Assembly (NCBI RefSeq): GCF_003201595.1
Contig: NZ_QJJS01000012.1
Span: 19,270 to 83,269 of the forward strand
Direction: 5' to 3'
Origin: Sphaerotilus hippei
GTDB taxonomy: Bacteria; Pseudomonadota; Gammaproteobacteria; Burkholderiales; Burkholderiaceae_C
DNA length: 64,000 nucleotides
Position 1 is the first letter of the stretch, and each line of letters starts with the position of its first letter. The position numbers and the translations under genes are program-made. The notes beneath the pieces were generated by a model that did no database searches, was not told where the DNA came from, and saw only the letters and a list, made by a program, of their open reading frames with translations. Shown here one piece after another: positions 36,010-45,180 of the stretch.

Positions 36010-39000
36010 GTGTCCATTCACGTCGCTCTCAGTCACGTCACCCACTACCGATACGACCGGCGCGTCAACCTGTCGCCCCAGATCGTGCGCCTGCGCCCCG
36101 CGCCGCACTGCCGCACGCCCATCCTGTCCTATTCGCTGCGCGTCGAGCCGCAGAGCCACTTCATCAACTGGCAGCAGGATCCGTTCTCGAACTACCTGGG
36201 CCGCCTGGTCTTCCCGGAACCGACCACCGAGTTCAAGGTCACCATCGACCTGGTGGCCGAGATGTCGGTCTACAACCCGTTCGACTTCTTCCTCGAGCCG
36301 GGCGCCGAGAACTATCCCTTCGCCTACGACGACGCGCTCAAGCAGGAGCTCGCGCCCTACCTCGTGGCCGAGCCGGCCACGCCCGCCTTCCAGAAGTTCC
36401 TCGACTCGATCGACCGCAAGGAAGTGCGCACGATCGACTTCCTGGTCGGGCTGAACCAGCGCCTGCAGGGGGACATCAGCTACCTGATCCGCCTCGAGCC
36501 GGGCGTGCAGACGCCCGAGGAGACGCTGACCAAGGCGTCGGGCTCCTGCCGCGACACCGGCTGGCTGATGGTCGAGACGCTGCGCCACATGGGCCTGGCC
36601 GCCCGCTTCGTCTCCGGCTACCTCATCCAGCTCAAGCCCGACGTCAAGGCGCTGGACGGCCCGAGTGGCACCGAGGTCGACTTCACCGACCTGCACGCCT
36701 GGTGCGAGGTCTACCTGCCGGGCGCCGGCTGGATCGGCCTGGACCCGACCTCGGGCCTGATGGCCGGCGAAGGCCACATCCCGCTGGCCTGCACGCCCCA
36801 GCCCTCGAGCGCGGCGCCGATCACCGGCGCGGTCGACGAGTGCGAGGTCGAGTTCGGCCACGAGATGAACATCACGCGCATCTGGGAATCACCGCGCGTC
36901 ACCAAACCCTACACCGATGACCAGTGGCAGGCCGTGCTGAGCCTGGGCGACCAGGTCGACGAGGAGCTGGTCGCCGGCGACGTGCGCCTGACCATGGGCG
37001 GCGAGCCGACCTTCGTGTCGGTCGACGACCGCGACGGCGCCGAATGGAACACCGAGGCGCTCGGCCCGACCAAGCGCATGTACGCCCAGGACCTGACGCA
37101 GCGCCTGCGTGACCATTACGGCCAGGGTGGATTCCTGCACTTCGGCCAGGGCAAGTGGTACCCGGGCGAGCAGCTGCCGCGCTGGGCGCTGTCGATCTTC
37201 TGGCGCGCCGACGGCCAGCCCTGCTGGCACGACCCGAGCCTGTTCGCCGACGAGCGTGATCCGCACGCCTACACCTCGGCCGATGCCCAGCATTTCCTGC
37301 GCACGCTGACGCGCAAGCTCGGCCTGACCGACAGCTACATCCAGACCGGCTACGAGGACACCTGGTACTACCTGTGGCGCGAACGCCGCCTGCCGGTCAA
37401 CGTCGATCCGTTCGACAGCCGCCTGGACGACGAGCTCGAGCGCATGCGCCTGCGGCGCGTCTTCGCCCAGGGCCTGGACTACGACGTCGGCTACGTGCTG
37501 CCGATCCAGCCCGAAGGCGGTCCGGGTCTCGGCGGTTCGCGCTGGACCACCGGCCCGTGGTTCTTCCGCGACGAGCGCATGTACCTGATCCCGGGCGACT
37601 CGCCGATGGGCTACCGCCTGCCGCTGGACTCGCTGCCCTGGGTCAGCAAGGGCGAGTACCCCTACCTGATCGACCACGATCCGTTCGCCGACCGTGACGC
37701 GCTGCCCGCGTCCACGCGGGTGCGCAGCCAGTATGCCGCCCATGTCGTGGGGGGCGGTTTTGCCGAAGGCGGCACGGTGGCGCTGCAGGCCGATGCCGGC
37801 ACCGGCGCGGGGGCTGCGGGCTACACGCTGGACCTGAGCGGCGCGGACGCCACGGGTGCTGGCACGGCCGGGGGCGCGACCGCCGCCGGCCTGGCGGGTT
37901 CCGGTGACGGCGCCGGCCGCAAGCCCTCCGACAGCCTGCGCGCGCTGACGCCCGAGGAGCTGGCGCGCCATCCGCAGCGCTTCGAGTCGGCCCACTGGAT
38001 CACCCGCACCGCGCTGTGCGTGGAGGTGCGTGACCCGCGCCGCGCCAACGGCCCGAAGGCCGAGAAGGTCGGCAGCGCCACCGGCGTGCTCTATGTCTTC
38101 ATGCCGCCGCTGGCGCATCTGGAGGACTACCTCGACCTGCTGGCCGCGATCGAGGCCTCGGCGGCCGAGCTGGGCATGAAGATCGTGCTCGAGGGCTATC
38201 CGCCGCCGCGCGACCCGCGCCTGAAGATGCTGCAGGTCACGCCCGACCCGGGCGTCATCGAGGTCAACATCCATCCGGCGCACGACTGGAAGGAGCTGGT
38301 CGAGCACACCGAATTCCTCTACGACGCCGCGTGGAAGTCGCGCCTGTCGACCGAGAAGTTCATGCTCGACGGCCGCCACACCGGCACCGGCGGGGGCAAC
38401 CACTTCGTGCTGGGCGGGGCCACGCCGGCCGACTCGCCCTTCCTGCGCCGCCCGGACCTGCTGGCCAGCCTGCTGACCTTCTGGCACAACCATCCGTCGC
38501 TGAGCTACCTGTTCTCGGGCCTGTTCATCGGCCCGACCAGCCAGGCCCCGCGCGTGGACGAGGCCCGCAACGACCAGGTCTACGAGCTGGAGATCGCGCT
38601 GGCCGAGATCGAGCGCAACAAGGCGATCTACGGCGCCGACATGCCGCCGTGGCTGGTCGACCGCACGCTGCGCAACGTGCTGATCGACGTGACCGGCAAC
38701 ACGCACCGCAGCGAGTTCTGCATCGACAAGCTCTATTCGCCCGACAGCTCGACCGGCCGCCTGGGCCTGCTGGAGCTGCGTGCGTTCGAGATGCCCCCGC
38801 ATGCGCAGATGAGCATCGCCCAGCAGCTGCTGCTGCGTGCGCTGCTGGCGCGTTTCTGGAAGGAGCCCTACCGCGCGCCGCTGGTGCGCTGGGGCACCGA
38901 GCTGCACGACCGTTTCCTGCTGCCCACCTTCGTGCAGATGGACTTCGACGACGTGATGGAGGACATGCGCCAGGCCGGCTACGCCTTCGACACCGAGTGG

Positions 39001-39567
39001 TTCGCGCCGCACTTCGAGTTCCGTTTCCCGAAGGTCGGCGAGGTCACGGCCCGCGGGGTCCACGTGACGCTGCGCAACGCGCTCGAACCCTGGCACGTGA
39101 TGGGCGAGGAGGGTGCCGTCGGCGGCACGGTGCGCTACGTCGACTCGTCGCTGGAGCGCATGGAGGTCAAGGTCACGGGTCTGGTCGATCCGCGCCATGT
39201 CGTGACCTGCAACGGCGTGCCGGTGCCGCTGCAGCCGACCGGCCGGGTGGGCGAGTACGTGGCCGGGGTGCGTTACCGTGCCTGGCAGCCGTCGGCCGCG
39301 CTGCATCCGACCATCGGGGTCCATGCGCCGCTGACCTTCGATCTGGTCGACACCTGGATGAACCGCTCGATGGGCGGCTGCCAGTACCACGTGGCCCATC
39401 CGGGCGGACGCAACTACGACTCCTTCCCGGTGAACTCCTACGAGGCCGAGAGCCGGCGCCTGGGTCGTTTCTTCGCCATGGGTCACACCCCGGGCAAGGT
39501 CGTCGCGGCCCAGCCTGATCGAAGCTGGGAGTTCCCGTTCTCGCTCGATCTGCGCCGTCCGGTCTGA
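36010..39567 (+). CDS. Transglutaminase-like/DUF2126 fusion protein
   Basis: Large 1185-residue protein starting at a GTG. Residues 1-290: beta-strand N-terminal region (HVTHYRYDRRVNLSPQIVRLRP) and a transglutaminase/cysteine-protease fold with the triad Cys-180 (SGSCRDTGWL), His-229 (DLHAWCEV) and Asp-245 (GLDPTSG). Residues about 310-1180: DUF2126 with LTMGGEPTFVSVDDRD, GFLHFGQGKWYPGEQLPRW and RTGLGG-like HTGTGGGNHFVLGG. An Ala/Gly-rich linker interrupts DUF2126 (about 595-640). Such enzymes usually hydrolyse or exchange amide bonds, so it may oppose or edit the ATP-grasp product. Confidence 0.9.
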   Translation: MSIHVALSHVTHYRYDRRVNLSPQIVRLRPAPHCRTPILSYSLRVEPQSHFINWQQDPFSNYLGRLVFPEPTTEFKVTIDLVAEMSVYNPFDFFLEPGAENYPFAYDDALKQELAPYLVAEPATPAFQKFLDSIDRKEVRTIDFLVGLNQRLQGDISYLIRLEPGVQTPEETLTKASGSCRDTGWLMVETLRHMGLAARFVSGYLIQLKPDVKALDGPSGTEVDFTDLHAWCEVYLPGAGWIGLDPTSGLMAGEGHIPLACTPQPSSAAPITGAVDECEVEFGHEMNITRIWESPRVTKPYTDDQWQAVLSLGDQVDEELVAGDVRLTMGGEPTFVSVDDRDGAEWNTEALGPTKRMYAQDLTQRLRDHYGQGGFLHFGQGKWYPGEQLPRWALSIFWRADGQPCWHDPSLFADERDPHAYTSADAQHFLRTLTRKLGLTDSYIQTGYEDTWYYLWRERRLPVNVDPFDSRLDDELERMRLRRVFAQGLDYDVGYVLPIQPEGGPGLGGSRWTTGPWFFRDERMYLIPGDSPMGYRLPLDSLPWVSKGEYPYLIDHDPFADRDALPASTRVRSQYAAHVVGGGFAEGGTVALQADAGTGAGAAGYTLDLSGADATGAGTAGGATAAGLAGSGDGAGRKPSDSLRALTPEELARHPQRFESAHWITRTALCVEVRDPRRANGPKAEKVGSATGVLYVFMPPLAHLEDYLDLLAAIEASAAELGMKIVLEGYPPPRDPRLKMLQVTPDPGVIEVNIHPAHDWKELVEHTEFLYDAAWKSRLSTEKFMLDGRHTGTGGGNHFVLGGATPADSPFLRRPDLLASLLTFWHNHPSLSYLFSGLFIGPTSQAPRVDEARNDQVYELEIALAEIERNKAIYGADMPPWLVDRTLRNVLIDVTGNTHRSEFCIDKLYSPDSSTGRLGLLELRAFEMPPHAQMSIAQQLLLRALLARFWKEPYRAPLVRWGTELHDRFLLPTFVQMDFDDVMEDMRQAGYAFDTEWFAPHFEFRFPKVGEVTARGVHVTLRNALEPWHVMGEEGAVGGTVRYVDSSLERMEVKVTGLVDPRHVVTCNGVPVPLQPTGRVGEYVAGVRYRAWQPSAALHPTIGVHAPLTFDLVDTWMNRSMGGCQYHVAHPGGRNYDSFPVNSYEAESRRLGRFFAMGHTPGKVVAAQPDRSWEFPFSLDLRRPV

Positions 39568-39585
39568 TCCGCGCCAGGATCGGTC

Positions 39586-42570
39586 ATGAATGGGGCCAAG
39601 GATCCCGGCGGTCCGCCCCGGAAAACGGCTGAGCGCCTCCCGGAACCGGTGGGTTCCGGGGCGCCTGTCCGGGTGAGCCACCTGGGGCCGTCGTCCGAAG
39701 CAGGGCATGATCCGGACATGCAATCGAGTTTGCTTTCCGAAGAAATGCCCGATGCGGCCGCGCTGGCGGCCGCCGCGGCGCTGGCGGCCACGCCCGGCCA
39801 TCACGATGAACTGCGGGGCATCCCCGCGCTGTGTGCCCAGGTCGTGGACAAGGGCGAGGACGCGGACAAGGACGACACGGCGGCGTCCGGCGAGAGCCTG
39901 TCGCCGCTGTGGAGCCAGTTCTTCGACATCAACGGTGTCGAGGGCTGGAACGACCTGCCGGCGCGGCTGGCGCGCATCCAGCGCCGCGTGCGCGAGGACG
40001 GCGCGACCTACAACGTCTATGCCGAGAACGGGGACGGCGCCCGCTCCTGGCCGCTGGAGATGCTGCCGCTGCTGGTCAGCCCGCTCGAGTGGGCGCACAT
40101 CGAGAAGGGCGTGACCCAGCGTGCGCGGCTGCTGGAGGCGGCGCTGCGCGACATCTACGGGCCGCAGGAGCTGCTGCGCACCGGCCTGCTGCCGGCGCCG
40201 CTGATCTACGGCCATCCCCAGTACCTGCATGCGGTGCACGGGCTGCAGCCGGCCGGCCAGGCGTGGCTGCACGTGATGGCGGTCGACCTGGCCCGCGGCC
40301 CCGACGGTCACTGGTGGGTCGTCGGTCACCGCACCGGCGCGCCCTCCGGCCTGGGCTACCTGCTCGAGAACCGGCTCATCGTCGCGCAGCAGTTTCCCGA
40401 TGCCTTCCGCGAGATGCGGGTGCAGCGCATCGCCTCGGCCTTCCGGGCGTTGATGGAAGGCCTGATGCATGCCAGTCCGGCGGGCGACCGCTCGCGCACG
40501 GTGCTGCTGACGCCGGGGCCGCGCAACGAGACCTATTTCGAGCACGTCTTCCTGGCCCGCTACCTGGGCCTGTCGCTGGTCGAGGGCTCCGACCTGACGG
40601 TGCGCGACCAGAAGCTCTACCTCAAGACCATGCATGGCCTCGAGCGGGTGCACATCGTGCTGCGCCGGGTCGACGACGAGTGGGTCGATCCGCTCGAGCT
40701 GCGTTCGGATTCGGCCCTGGGCGTGCCCGGCCTGCTGCAGGCCGTGCGAGCCCAGCAGGTGGTGCTGGCCAACGTGCCGGGTGCCGGCGTGCTCGAGAGC
40801 CCGGGCCTGACCGCCTTCTGGCCCGGGGTCGCCCGCAAGCTGCTCAAGGAAGAGCTGATCCTGCCCGCGACCACCAGCTGGTGGTGCGGCGAGGGCAGCG
40901 TCTGGAACGCCAACCGCGCGACCCTGTCCGACTACGTGATCATGCCGACCTTCCCGGCCGGCCCGGTCACGCGCAGCTTCGAGCCGGTGCTCGCCGGTGA
41001 CCTGAGTCCGGAACGCCTGCGTGCCTGGGAGGCGCGCATCGCGGCCGATCCGGCCGCGCACACCCTGCTCGAGCCGGTGCACCCCTCGGAGCTGCCGGTC
41101 TGGCGGGACGGGCGCCTGGAGCCCCGGCCGGTGGTGATGCGGGTCTACGCCATGCTCGACGGCGAAGGCCGCTGGCGGGTGCTGCCGGGCGGGCTGACGC
41201 GGGTGGCCACCCGGCGTGCGCCGGGGGCGACGACGGCGGCTTCACGTGCGGCGATCGCCGCGACCGCCGAGCTGTCGGCCAAGGCGGCCCGCTCGTCGAG
41301 CGAGGCGGCCGCCAACGACGGCACGGTCGAGCCTGCGCCGCCCATGGCCGAACCCGTGGTGCCCGTGCCCGCCGCGGCCGCTGCGGCGCCGGTGGCCACG
41401 ACGCTGGGGGCCACGGCCTCGCGGGCCGACGGCGGCAGTGGCGCGGACGCCTACCTGTCCATGCAGCGCGGCAGCGCCAGCACCGACACCTGGGTGCTGG
41501 CCGAGGGCGAGGTCGATGCCACCAGCCTGCTGCCCCAGCCGCTGGTCGCCGCCGACCTGATGGGCTGGCACCGGGTGATCACCAGCCGGGCGGCGGAAAA
41601 CCTGTTCTGGCTGGGCCGCTACACCGAGCGGGCCGAAAACGCCAACCGCCTGGCCCGGCTGCTGCTGGAGAGCCTGCCCACCGCCCGGGCGCCGGTGGTC
41701 GACTACCTGCATGCGCTGGCGCTGCGCCACGGCCTGATCGGGCGGTCGGTGCCGTCGCCGGTGCGTGGCACGCCGCAGGCGGCCCGGCTGTTCGAACGTT
41801 CGCTGATGCATGCGCTGGCCGATCCGACGGGCTCGACCAGCGTGGCCTACAACCTGCGAGCCCTGCGCCGCTGCGCCGAGTCGCTGCGCGAGCGGCTGTC
41901 CGACGAGCACTGGTCCCTGATCCTCGACCTCGACGAGCGGTTTTCCCGGCGGGTCGGGGCGGTGCTGGCGCAGGAGGGCCACGAGCCGCTGAGCGACGTG
42001 CTGGCGGTGCTGGCCCAGACCGCCACGCAGCTGGCGGCCGTGACCGGCTCGCAGACCGACCGCATGACCCGCGACGACGGCTGGCGTCTGCTCAGCGTGG
42101 GCCGGCAGATCGAGCGGCTGCACATGCTCTCGCATGCGCTGGCCAGCGGCTTCGAGCGTGGGCTGCAGCGCTCCGACGACGGTTTTGCCACGCTGCTGGG
42201 CCTGTTCGACTCGACCATCACCTACCGGGCCCAGTTCCAGGCCCGCAAGGAGGTGCCGCCGCTGCTGCACCTGCTGGTGATGGACACCGACAACCCGCGC
42301 GCGCTGGCCTGGGTGGCCCGCACGCTGCGTGACCGGCTGGTCAAGCTGGCCCGCCACGATCCGCCCTGGGCCGAGGAGGTCTGCGCCTTGCTGCCCCAGC
42401 CGGTGGGCTGGGACCTGGCCGCGCTGTGCGAGGTCGACGACGAGCGGCGCTACCGGCAGCTGAACGAGGCGCTGACCGCCTGCAGCGAAGGCGTCTGGGC
42501 GCTGTCCAACGAAATCAGCCGACACCTGTTCTCGCACGTGGGCCCGGCCCCGCGGGCGGTGTGGCAATGA
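39586..42570 (+). CDS. Circularly permuted ATP-grasp / alpha-E fusion
   Basis: 994-residue natural fusion of two functions encoded separately at 33385 and 34953. The ATP-grasp part (about 110-570) has YNVYAENGD, LEMLPLLVSPLEWAHIEKGV, GYLLENRL, VLLTPGPRNETYFEHVFLA and VLPGGLTRVATR. An Ala/Pro-rich linker (about 545-640) leads to the alpha-E domain (ITSRAAENLFWLGRYTERAENANRLARLL). ATG 39586 has AGGA 6 bases upstream; ATG 39718 is an alternative since codons before it look atypical. The two halves being fused supports direct interaction of the separate proteins. Stop overlaps the next gene (ATGA). Confidence 0.9.
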   Translation: MNGAKDPGGPPRKTAERLPEPVGSGAPVRVSHLGPSSEAGHDPDMQSSLLSEEMPDAAALAAAAALAATPGHHDELRGIPALCAQVVDKGEDADKDDTAASGESLSPLWSQFFDINGVEGWNDLPARLARIQRRVREDGATYNVYAENGDGARSWPLEMLPLLVSPLEWAHIEKGVTQRARLLEAALRDIYGPQELLRTGLLPAPLIYGHPQYLHAVHGLQPAGQAWLHVMAVDLARGPDGHWWVVGHRTGAPSGLGYLLENRLIVAQQFPDAFREMRVQRIASAFRALMEGLMHASPAGDRSRTVLLTPGPRNETYFEHVFLARYLGLSLVEGSDLTVRDQKLYLKTMHGLERVHIVLRRVDDEWVDPLELRSDSALGVPGLLQAVRAQQVVLANVPGAGVLESPGLTAFWPGVARKLLKEELILPATTSWWCGEGSVWNANRATLSDYVIMPTFPAGPVTRSFEPVLAGDLSPERLRAWEARIAADPAAHTLLEPVHPSELPVWRDGRLEPRPVVMRVYAMLDGEGRWRVLPGGLTRVATRRAPGATTAASRAAIAATAELSAKAARSSSEAAANDGTVEPAPPMAEPVVPVPAAAAAAPVATTLGATASRADGGSGADAYLSMQRGSASTDTWVLAEGEVDATSLLPQPLVAADLMGWHRVITSRAAENLFWLGRYTERAENANRLARLLLESLPTARAPVVDYLHALALRHGLIGRSVPSPVRGTPQAARLFERSLMHALADPTGSTSVAYNLRALRRCAESLRERLSDEHWSLILDLDERFSRRVGAVLAQEGHEPLSDVLAVLAQTATQLAAVTGSQTDRMTRDDGWRLLSVGRQIERLHMLSHALASGFERGLQRSDDGFATLLGLFDSTITYRAQFQARKEVPPLLHLLVMDTDNPRALAWVARTLRDRLVKLARHDPPWAEEVCALLPQPVGWDLAALCEVDDERRYRQLNEALTACSEGVWALSNEISRHLFSHVGPAPRAVWQ

Positions 42571-43643
42571 ACGCGACGATGACCGATTCCGAGAAACCGG
42601 TGATCCGCGGGGTGCCCATCCGCATCCTGCGGGTCGAGCACGAGACCCGCTACCGCTACGACGCGCCGGTCGAGCTGGCCAACCACATGGCCCGGCTGCG
42701 GCCCCGTCACACGGCGACGCAGCGCATCCGCGACTGGCACCTGGTGGTCGAGCCCTTGCCCGATGCCTCGCCGGAGGGGGAGGAGCCGGGCGCGCCTCAG
42801 GTGGTGCCGCCCGGCGTGCACCAGAGCCGCGACACCTGGGGCAACTGGCGCGCGACGTTCTCGCATTCGCGGGTGCACGACCAGCTGGTCGTGCGCTCGA
42901 CCTTCCAGGCCCAGGTCTGCGCGGCCGTGAGCCTGCAGATGCTCAACAGCCCGGCGTGGGAGAAGGTGGCCGAGCGGCTGCGCTACCGTGCGCGCGTGCC
43001 GCTCGACGATGCGCTCGAGTTCGCGCTGCCTTCGGCCTATGCCCCCCGGGATGCGGCGCTGGCGGCCTTCGCCAACGAGGTGTTCGTGCCCGGCACGCCG
43101 CTGCTGGCGGGTGCGTTCGCGCTGATGCACCTGATCCACCGGCGCTTCGAGTACCGGCCCAGTGCCACGTCGGTCTCCACCCGGGCGCCCGAAGCCCTGG
43201 CGCAGCGCCGCGGCGTCTGCCAGGACTTCGCCCACGTGATGATCGGCGCGATGCGCTCGCTGGGCCTGTCGGCGCGTTACGTCAGCGGCTACCTGCTGAC
43301 CCAGCCGCCACCGGGCCAGCCCCGGCTGGTCGGGGCCGACGCCTCCCATGCCTGGGTGCAGGTGTGGTGCCCGGTGCATGGCTGGGTGGCGCTGGACCCG
43401 ACCAACGCGGTGCTGGTCGGCCCCGACCACGTGACGCTGGCCTGGGGTCGCGACTACGAGGACGTGGCACCGCTGCGCGGGGTGATCCGCGGCGGCGGGC
43501 GGGCGATCCCGGAGGTGGCGGTCACGGTCGAGCCGATCGAGGTCGCGGCCGCCCGCGGGGCCTGCGCGCCCGTGCGGCCCCCGGGGGCGGCGGTGCCCGC
43601 CGCACGGCCCGCGGCCGCACCGGTCACGCCGCCGCGGCGTTGA
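42567..43643 (+). CDS. Transglutaminase-like cysteine-protease-fold protein
   Basis: 358-residue protein with bacterial transglutaminase N-terminal strands (RVEHETRYRYDAPVELANHMARLRP) and a catalytic domain with Cys-218 (RRGVCQDFAHVM), His-261 (ASHAWVQVW) and Asp-278 (WVALDPTN). Pro-rich tail. Translationally coupled to the ATP-grasp/alpha-E fusion. This is the second transglutaminase of the cluster; unlike the first it lacks DUF2126. Predicted to form or break amide/isopeptide bonds on the same substrate. Four bases separate its stop from the convergent GST gene. Confidence 0.9.
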   Translation: MNATMTDSEKPVIRGVPIRILRVEHETRYRYDAPVELANHMARLRPRHTATQRIRDWHLVVEPLPDASPEGEEPGAPQVVPPGVHQSRDTWGNWRATFSHSRVHDQLVVRSTFQAQVCAAVSLQMLNSPAWEKVAERLRYRARVPLDDALEFALPSAYAPRDAALAAFANEVFVPGTPLLAGAFALMHLIHRRFEYRPSATSVSTRAPEALAQRRGVCQDFAHVMIGAMRSLGLSARYVSGYLLTQPPPGQPRLVGADASHAWVQVWCPVHGWVALDPTNAVLVGPDHVTLAWGRDYEDVAPLRGVIRGGGRAIPEVAVTVEPIEVAAARGACAPVRPPGAAVPAARPAAAPVTPPRR

Positions 43644-43647
43644 GCGC

Positions 43648-44277
43648 TCAGCGCGCCTGGCTCAGCACCGCGCAGCCACGCTGCACGGCCGGGCGCTCGC
43701 CGATGCGGTCGAACCAGGCCTTCAGGTGCGGAAAGTCCGTCCAGTCGATGCCCTGGTTCTGCCAGGAGCGCAGCCAGGGGTAGATCGCGATGTCGGCGAT
43801 CGAGTAGTCGTTGCCGGCCATCCAGGCCGACTGTGCCAGGCGCCGGTCCATCACCCCGTACAGCCGCTGCGCCTCGCGGGTGTAGCGCTCGATCGCGTAG
43901 TCGACCTTCACCGGCGCGTAGACGCGGAAGTGGTGCGCCTGGCCCAGCATCGGACCGACCCCGCCGACCTGGAACATCAGCCACTGCATCACCTCGAGGC
44001 GCGCCCGCGGATCGGTGGGCAGGAAACGACCGGTCTTCTCGGCCAGGTAGAGCAGGATCGCGCCCGACTCGAACAGCGAGATCGGCGCAGCGCCCGGACC
44101 GTCGGAGTCGACCAGTGCCGGGATCTTGTTGTTCGGGCTGATGCGCAGGAAGTCCGGCGCGAACTGTTCCCCTGCGCCGATGTTCACCGCCCGGACCTGA
44201 TAGGGCAGCTCGCACTCCTCGAGCATGATGTGGATCTTGTGCCCGTTGGGGGTGGGCCACGAAAAGAGTTCAATCAC
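43648..44277 (-). CDS. yfcG: Glutathione S-transferase, YfcG (Nu) type
   Basis: 209-residue GST with N-terminal thioredoxin-like domain (IELFSWPTPNGHKIHIMLEE; SPNNKIPALVDSD; SLFESGAILLYLAEKTG) and all-helical C-terminal domain (VGGVGPMLGQAHHF; YAIERYTREAQRLYGV; YSIADIAIYPWL). These features match E. coli YfcG, a disulfide-bond oxidoreductase with Thr/Asn in place of catalytic Cys. Function in small-molecule disulfide reduction is by family. Divergent from the gene at 44339. Confidence 0.85.
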   Translation of the reverse strand: MIELFSWPTPNGHKIHIMLEECELPYQVRAVNIGAGEQFAPDFLRISPNNKIPALVDSDGPGAAPISLFESGAILLYLAEKTGRFLPTDPRARLEVMQWLMFQVGGVGPMLGQAHHFRVYAPVKVDYAIERYTREAQRLYGVMDRRLAQSAWMAGNDYSIADIAIYPWLRSWQNQGIDWTDFPHLKAWFDRIGERPAVQRGCAVLSQAR

Positions 44278-44338
44278 GGTACCGCCTGGTCGATAAGAGT
44301 AAGGACACGTTTTCCACTCTATTCGAATTCAAGCCGCC

Positions 44339-45154
44339 ATGTTCCAAGCCATCCATCGCCTGTTGCGCCCCCGTGCGGTGGCCGCACCCGATTCGGGTCT
44401 GCTCGAGGAGTGGGCCGAGCACCGGGGTGAACACTGCAAGCGGGTGCGCCGCGGCCACGGCTGCGCGATCGACTTCCGCGTCCTGGGTCGCCCCGGCCGC
44501 ATGGAGTGGGGCCCCAGCCAGCGTGACTACATCCCGCGCCAGGAGCTGCGGGTGCGCATCGACATGGGCCTGCCGGCGCTGCTGGAGATGATGGTGATGT
44601 CGCGGCCGCTGGCCGAACGGCTGGAGGGTGACGCCTACGGCACGCTGGTGCAGGGCCACAAGACCGGCATGGGCCACGCCCTGCCCGAGGAGCTGCGCTG
44701 GCTGTCGATGATGGACCGGGTCGATTTCCCCGACCATGAACTGCTGGCGCAGCGTTTCGTGCTGATGGCCGCGTCCGCGCCGCATGCCGCCCGCTGGGTG
44801 CGTGGTGACCTGGCCAATCGCCTGATGCGGGCGGCCACCCGCTGGCTGAGTCCGGAGGCGCCGCTGGTGCTGATGACGCTGCGCGGGCGCCTGTATCTGC
44901 GCACCGAGGCCAATCAGCTCGAGATGGCCATGCTCGATGGTGCACGTTCGCTGGCCGAGGTCGCGGCGACCCGGGCCCAGGCCTGCCTGCAGGCCCGCGT
45001 GCCCGCGGAGCCGGCCGAGCCGGGCATGCCCGCCGCTGCGCTCGTGCCGCAGGTGGCCGCCCCGGCCTTCAGCCGACTGGCGCCGATGGCGTCGGACGAC
45101 GACGAGCTGTCCGACCTGACGCTGCGCCACGCCGACACCGACGTGCGGCTGTGA
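44339..45154 (+). CDS. Conserved hypothetical protein
   Basis: 271 residues, cytoplasmic by absence of signal or membrane spans. The N-terminal half is rich in Arg/Glu/Gly (LLEEWAEHRGEHCKRVRRGHG; FRVLGRPGRMEWGPSQRDYI), followed by a helical region (LPEELRWLSMMDRVDF) and a low-complexity Ala/Pro tail with a Ser/Asp-rich end (SDDDELSDLTLR). I have no family for it. It is flanked by genes on the opposite strand, so it is monocistronic. The ATG lacks a Shine-Dalgarno. Confidence 0.7.
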   Translation: MFQAIHRLLRPRAVAAPDSGLLEEWAEHRGEHCKRVRRGHGCAIDFRVLGRPGRMEWGPSQRDYIPRQELRVRIDMGLPALLEMMVMSRPLAERLEGDAYGTLVQGHKTGMGHALPEELRWLSMMDRVDFPDHELLAQRFVLMAASAPHAARWVRGDLANRLMRAATRWLSPEAPLVLMTLRGRLYLRTEANQLEMAMLDGARSLAEVAATRAQACLQARVPAEPAEPGMPAAALVPQVAAPAFSRLAPMASDDDELSDLTLRHADTDVRL

Positions 45155-45180
45155 GCCCGGCGCAGGCCGCGCCGCGGGGC

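Noticed and set aside
36889..41082. 1397-codon minus-strand open frame across the ATP-grasp cluster
   Set aside because: Antisense shadow of the transglutaminase-DUF2126 and ATP-grasp genes, whose frames contain clear catalytic motifs.
41220..41460. Ala/Pro-rich stretch in the ATP-grasp/alpha-E protein as a frameshift
   Set aside because: Reading frame and codon use are continuous; it is an interdomain linker of a fusion protein.
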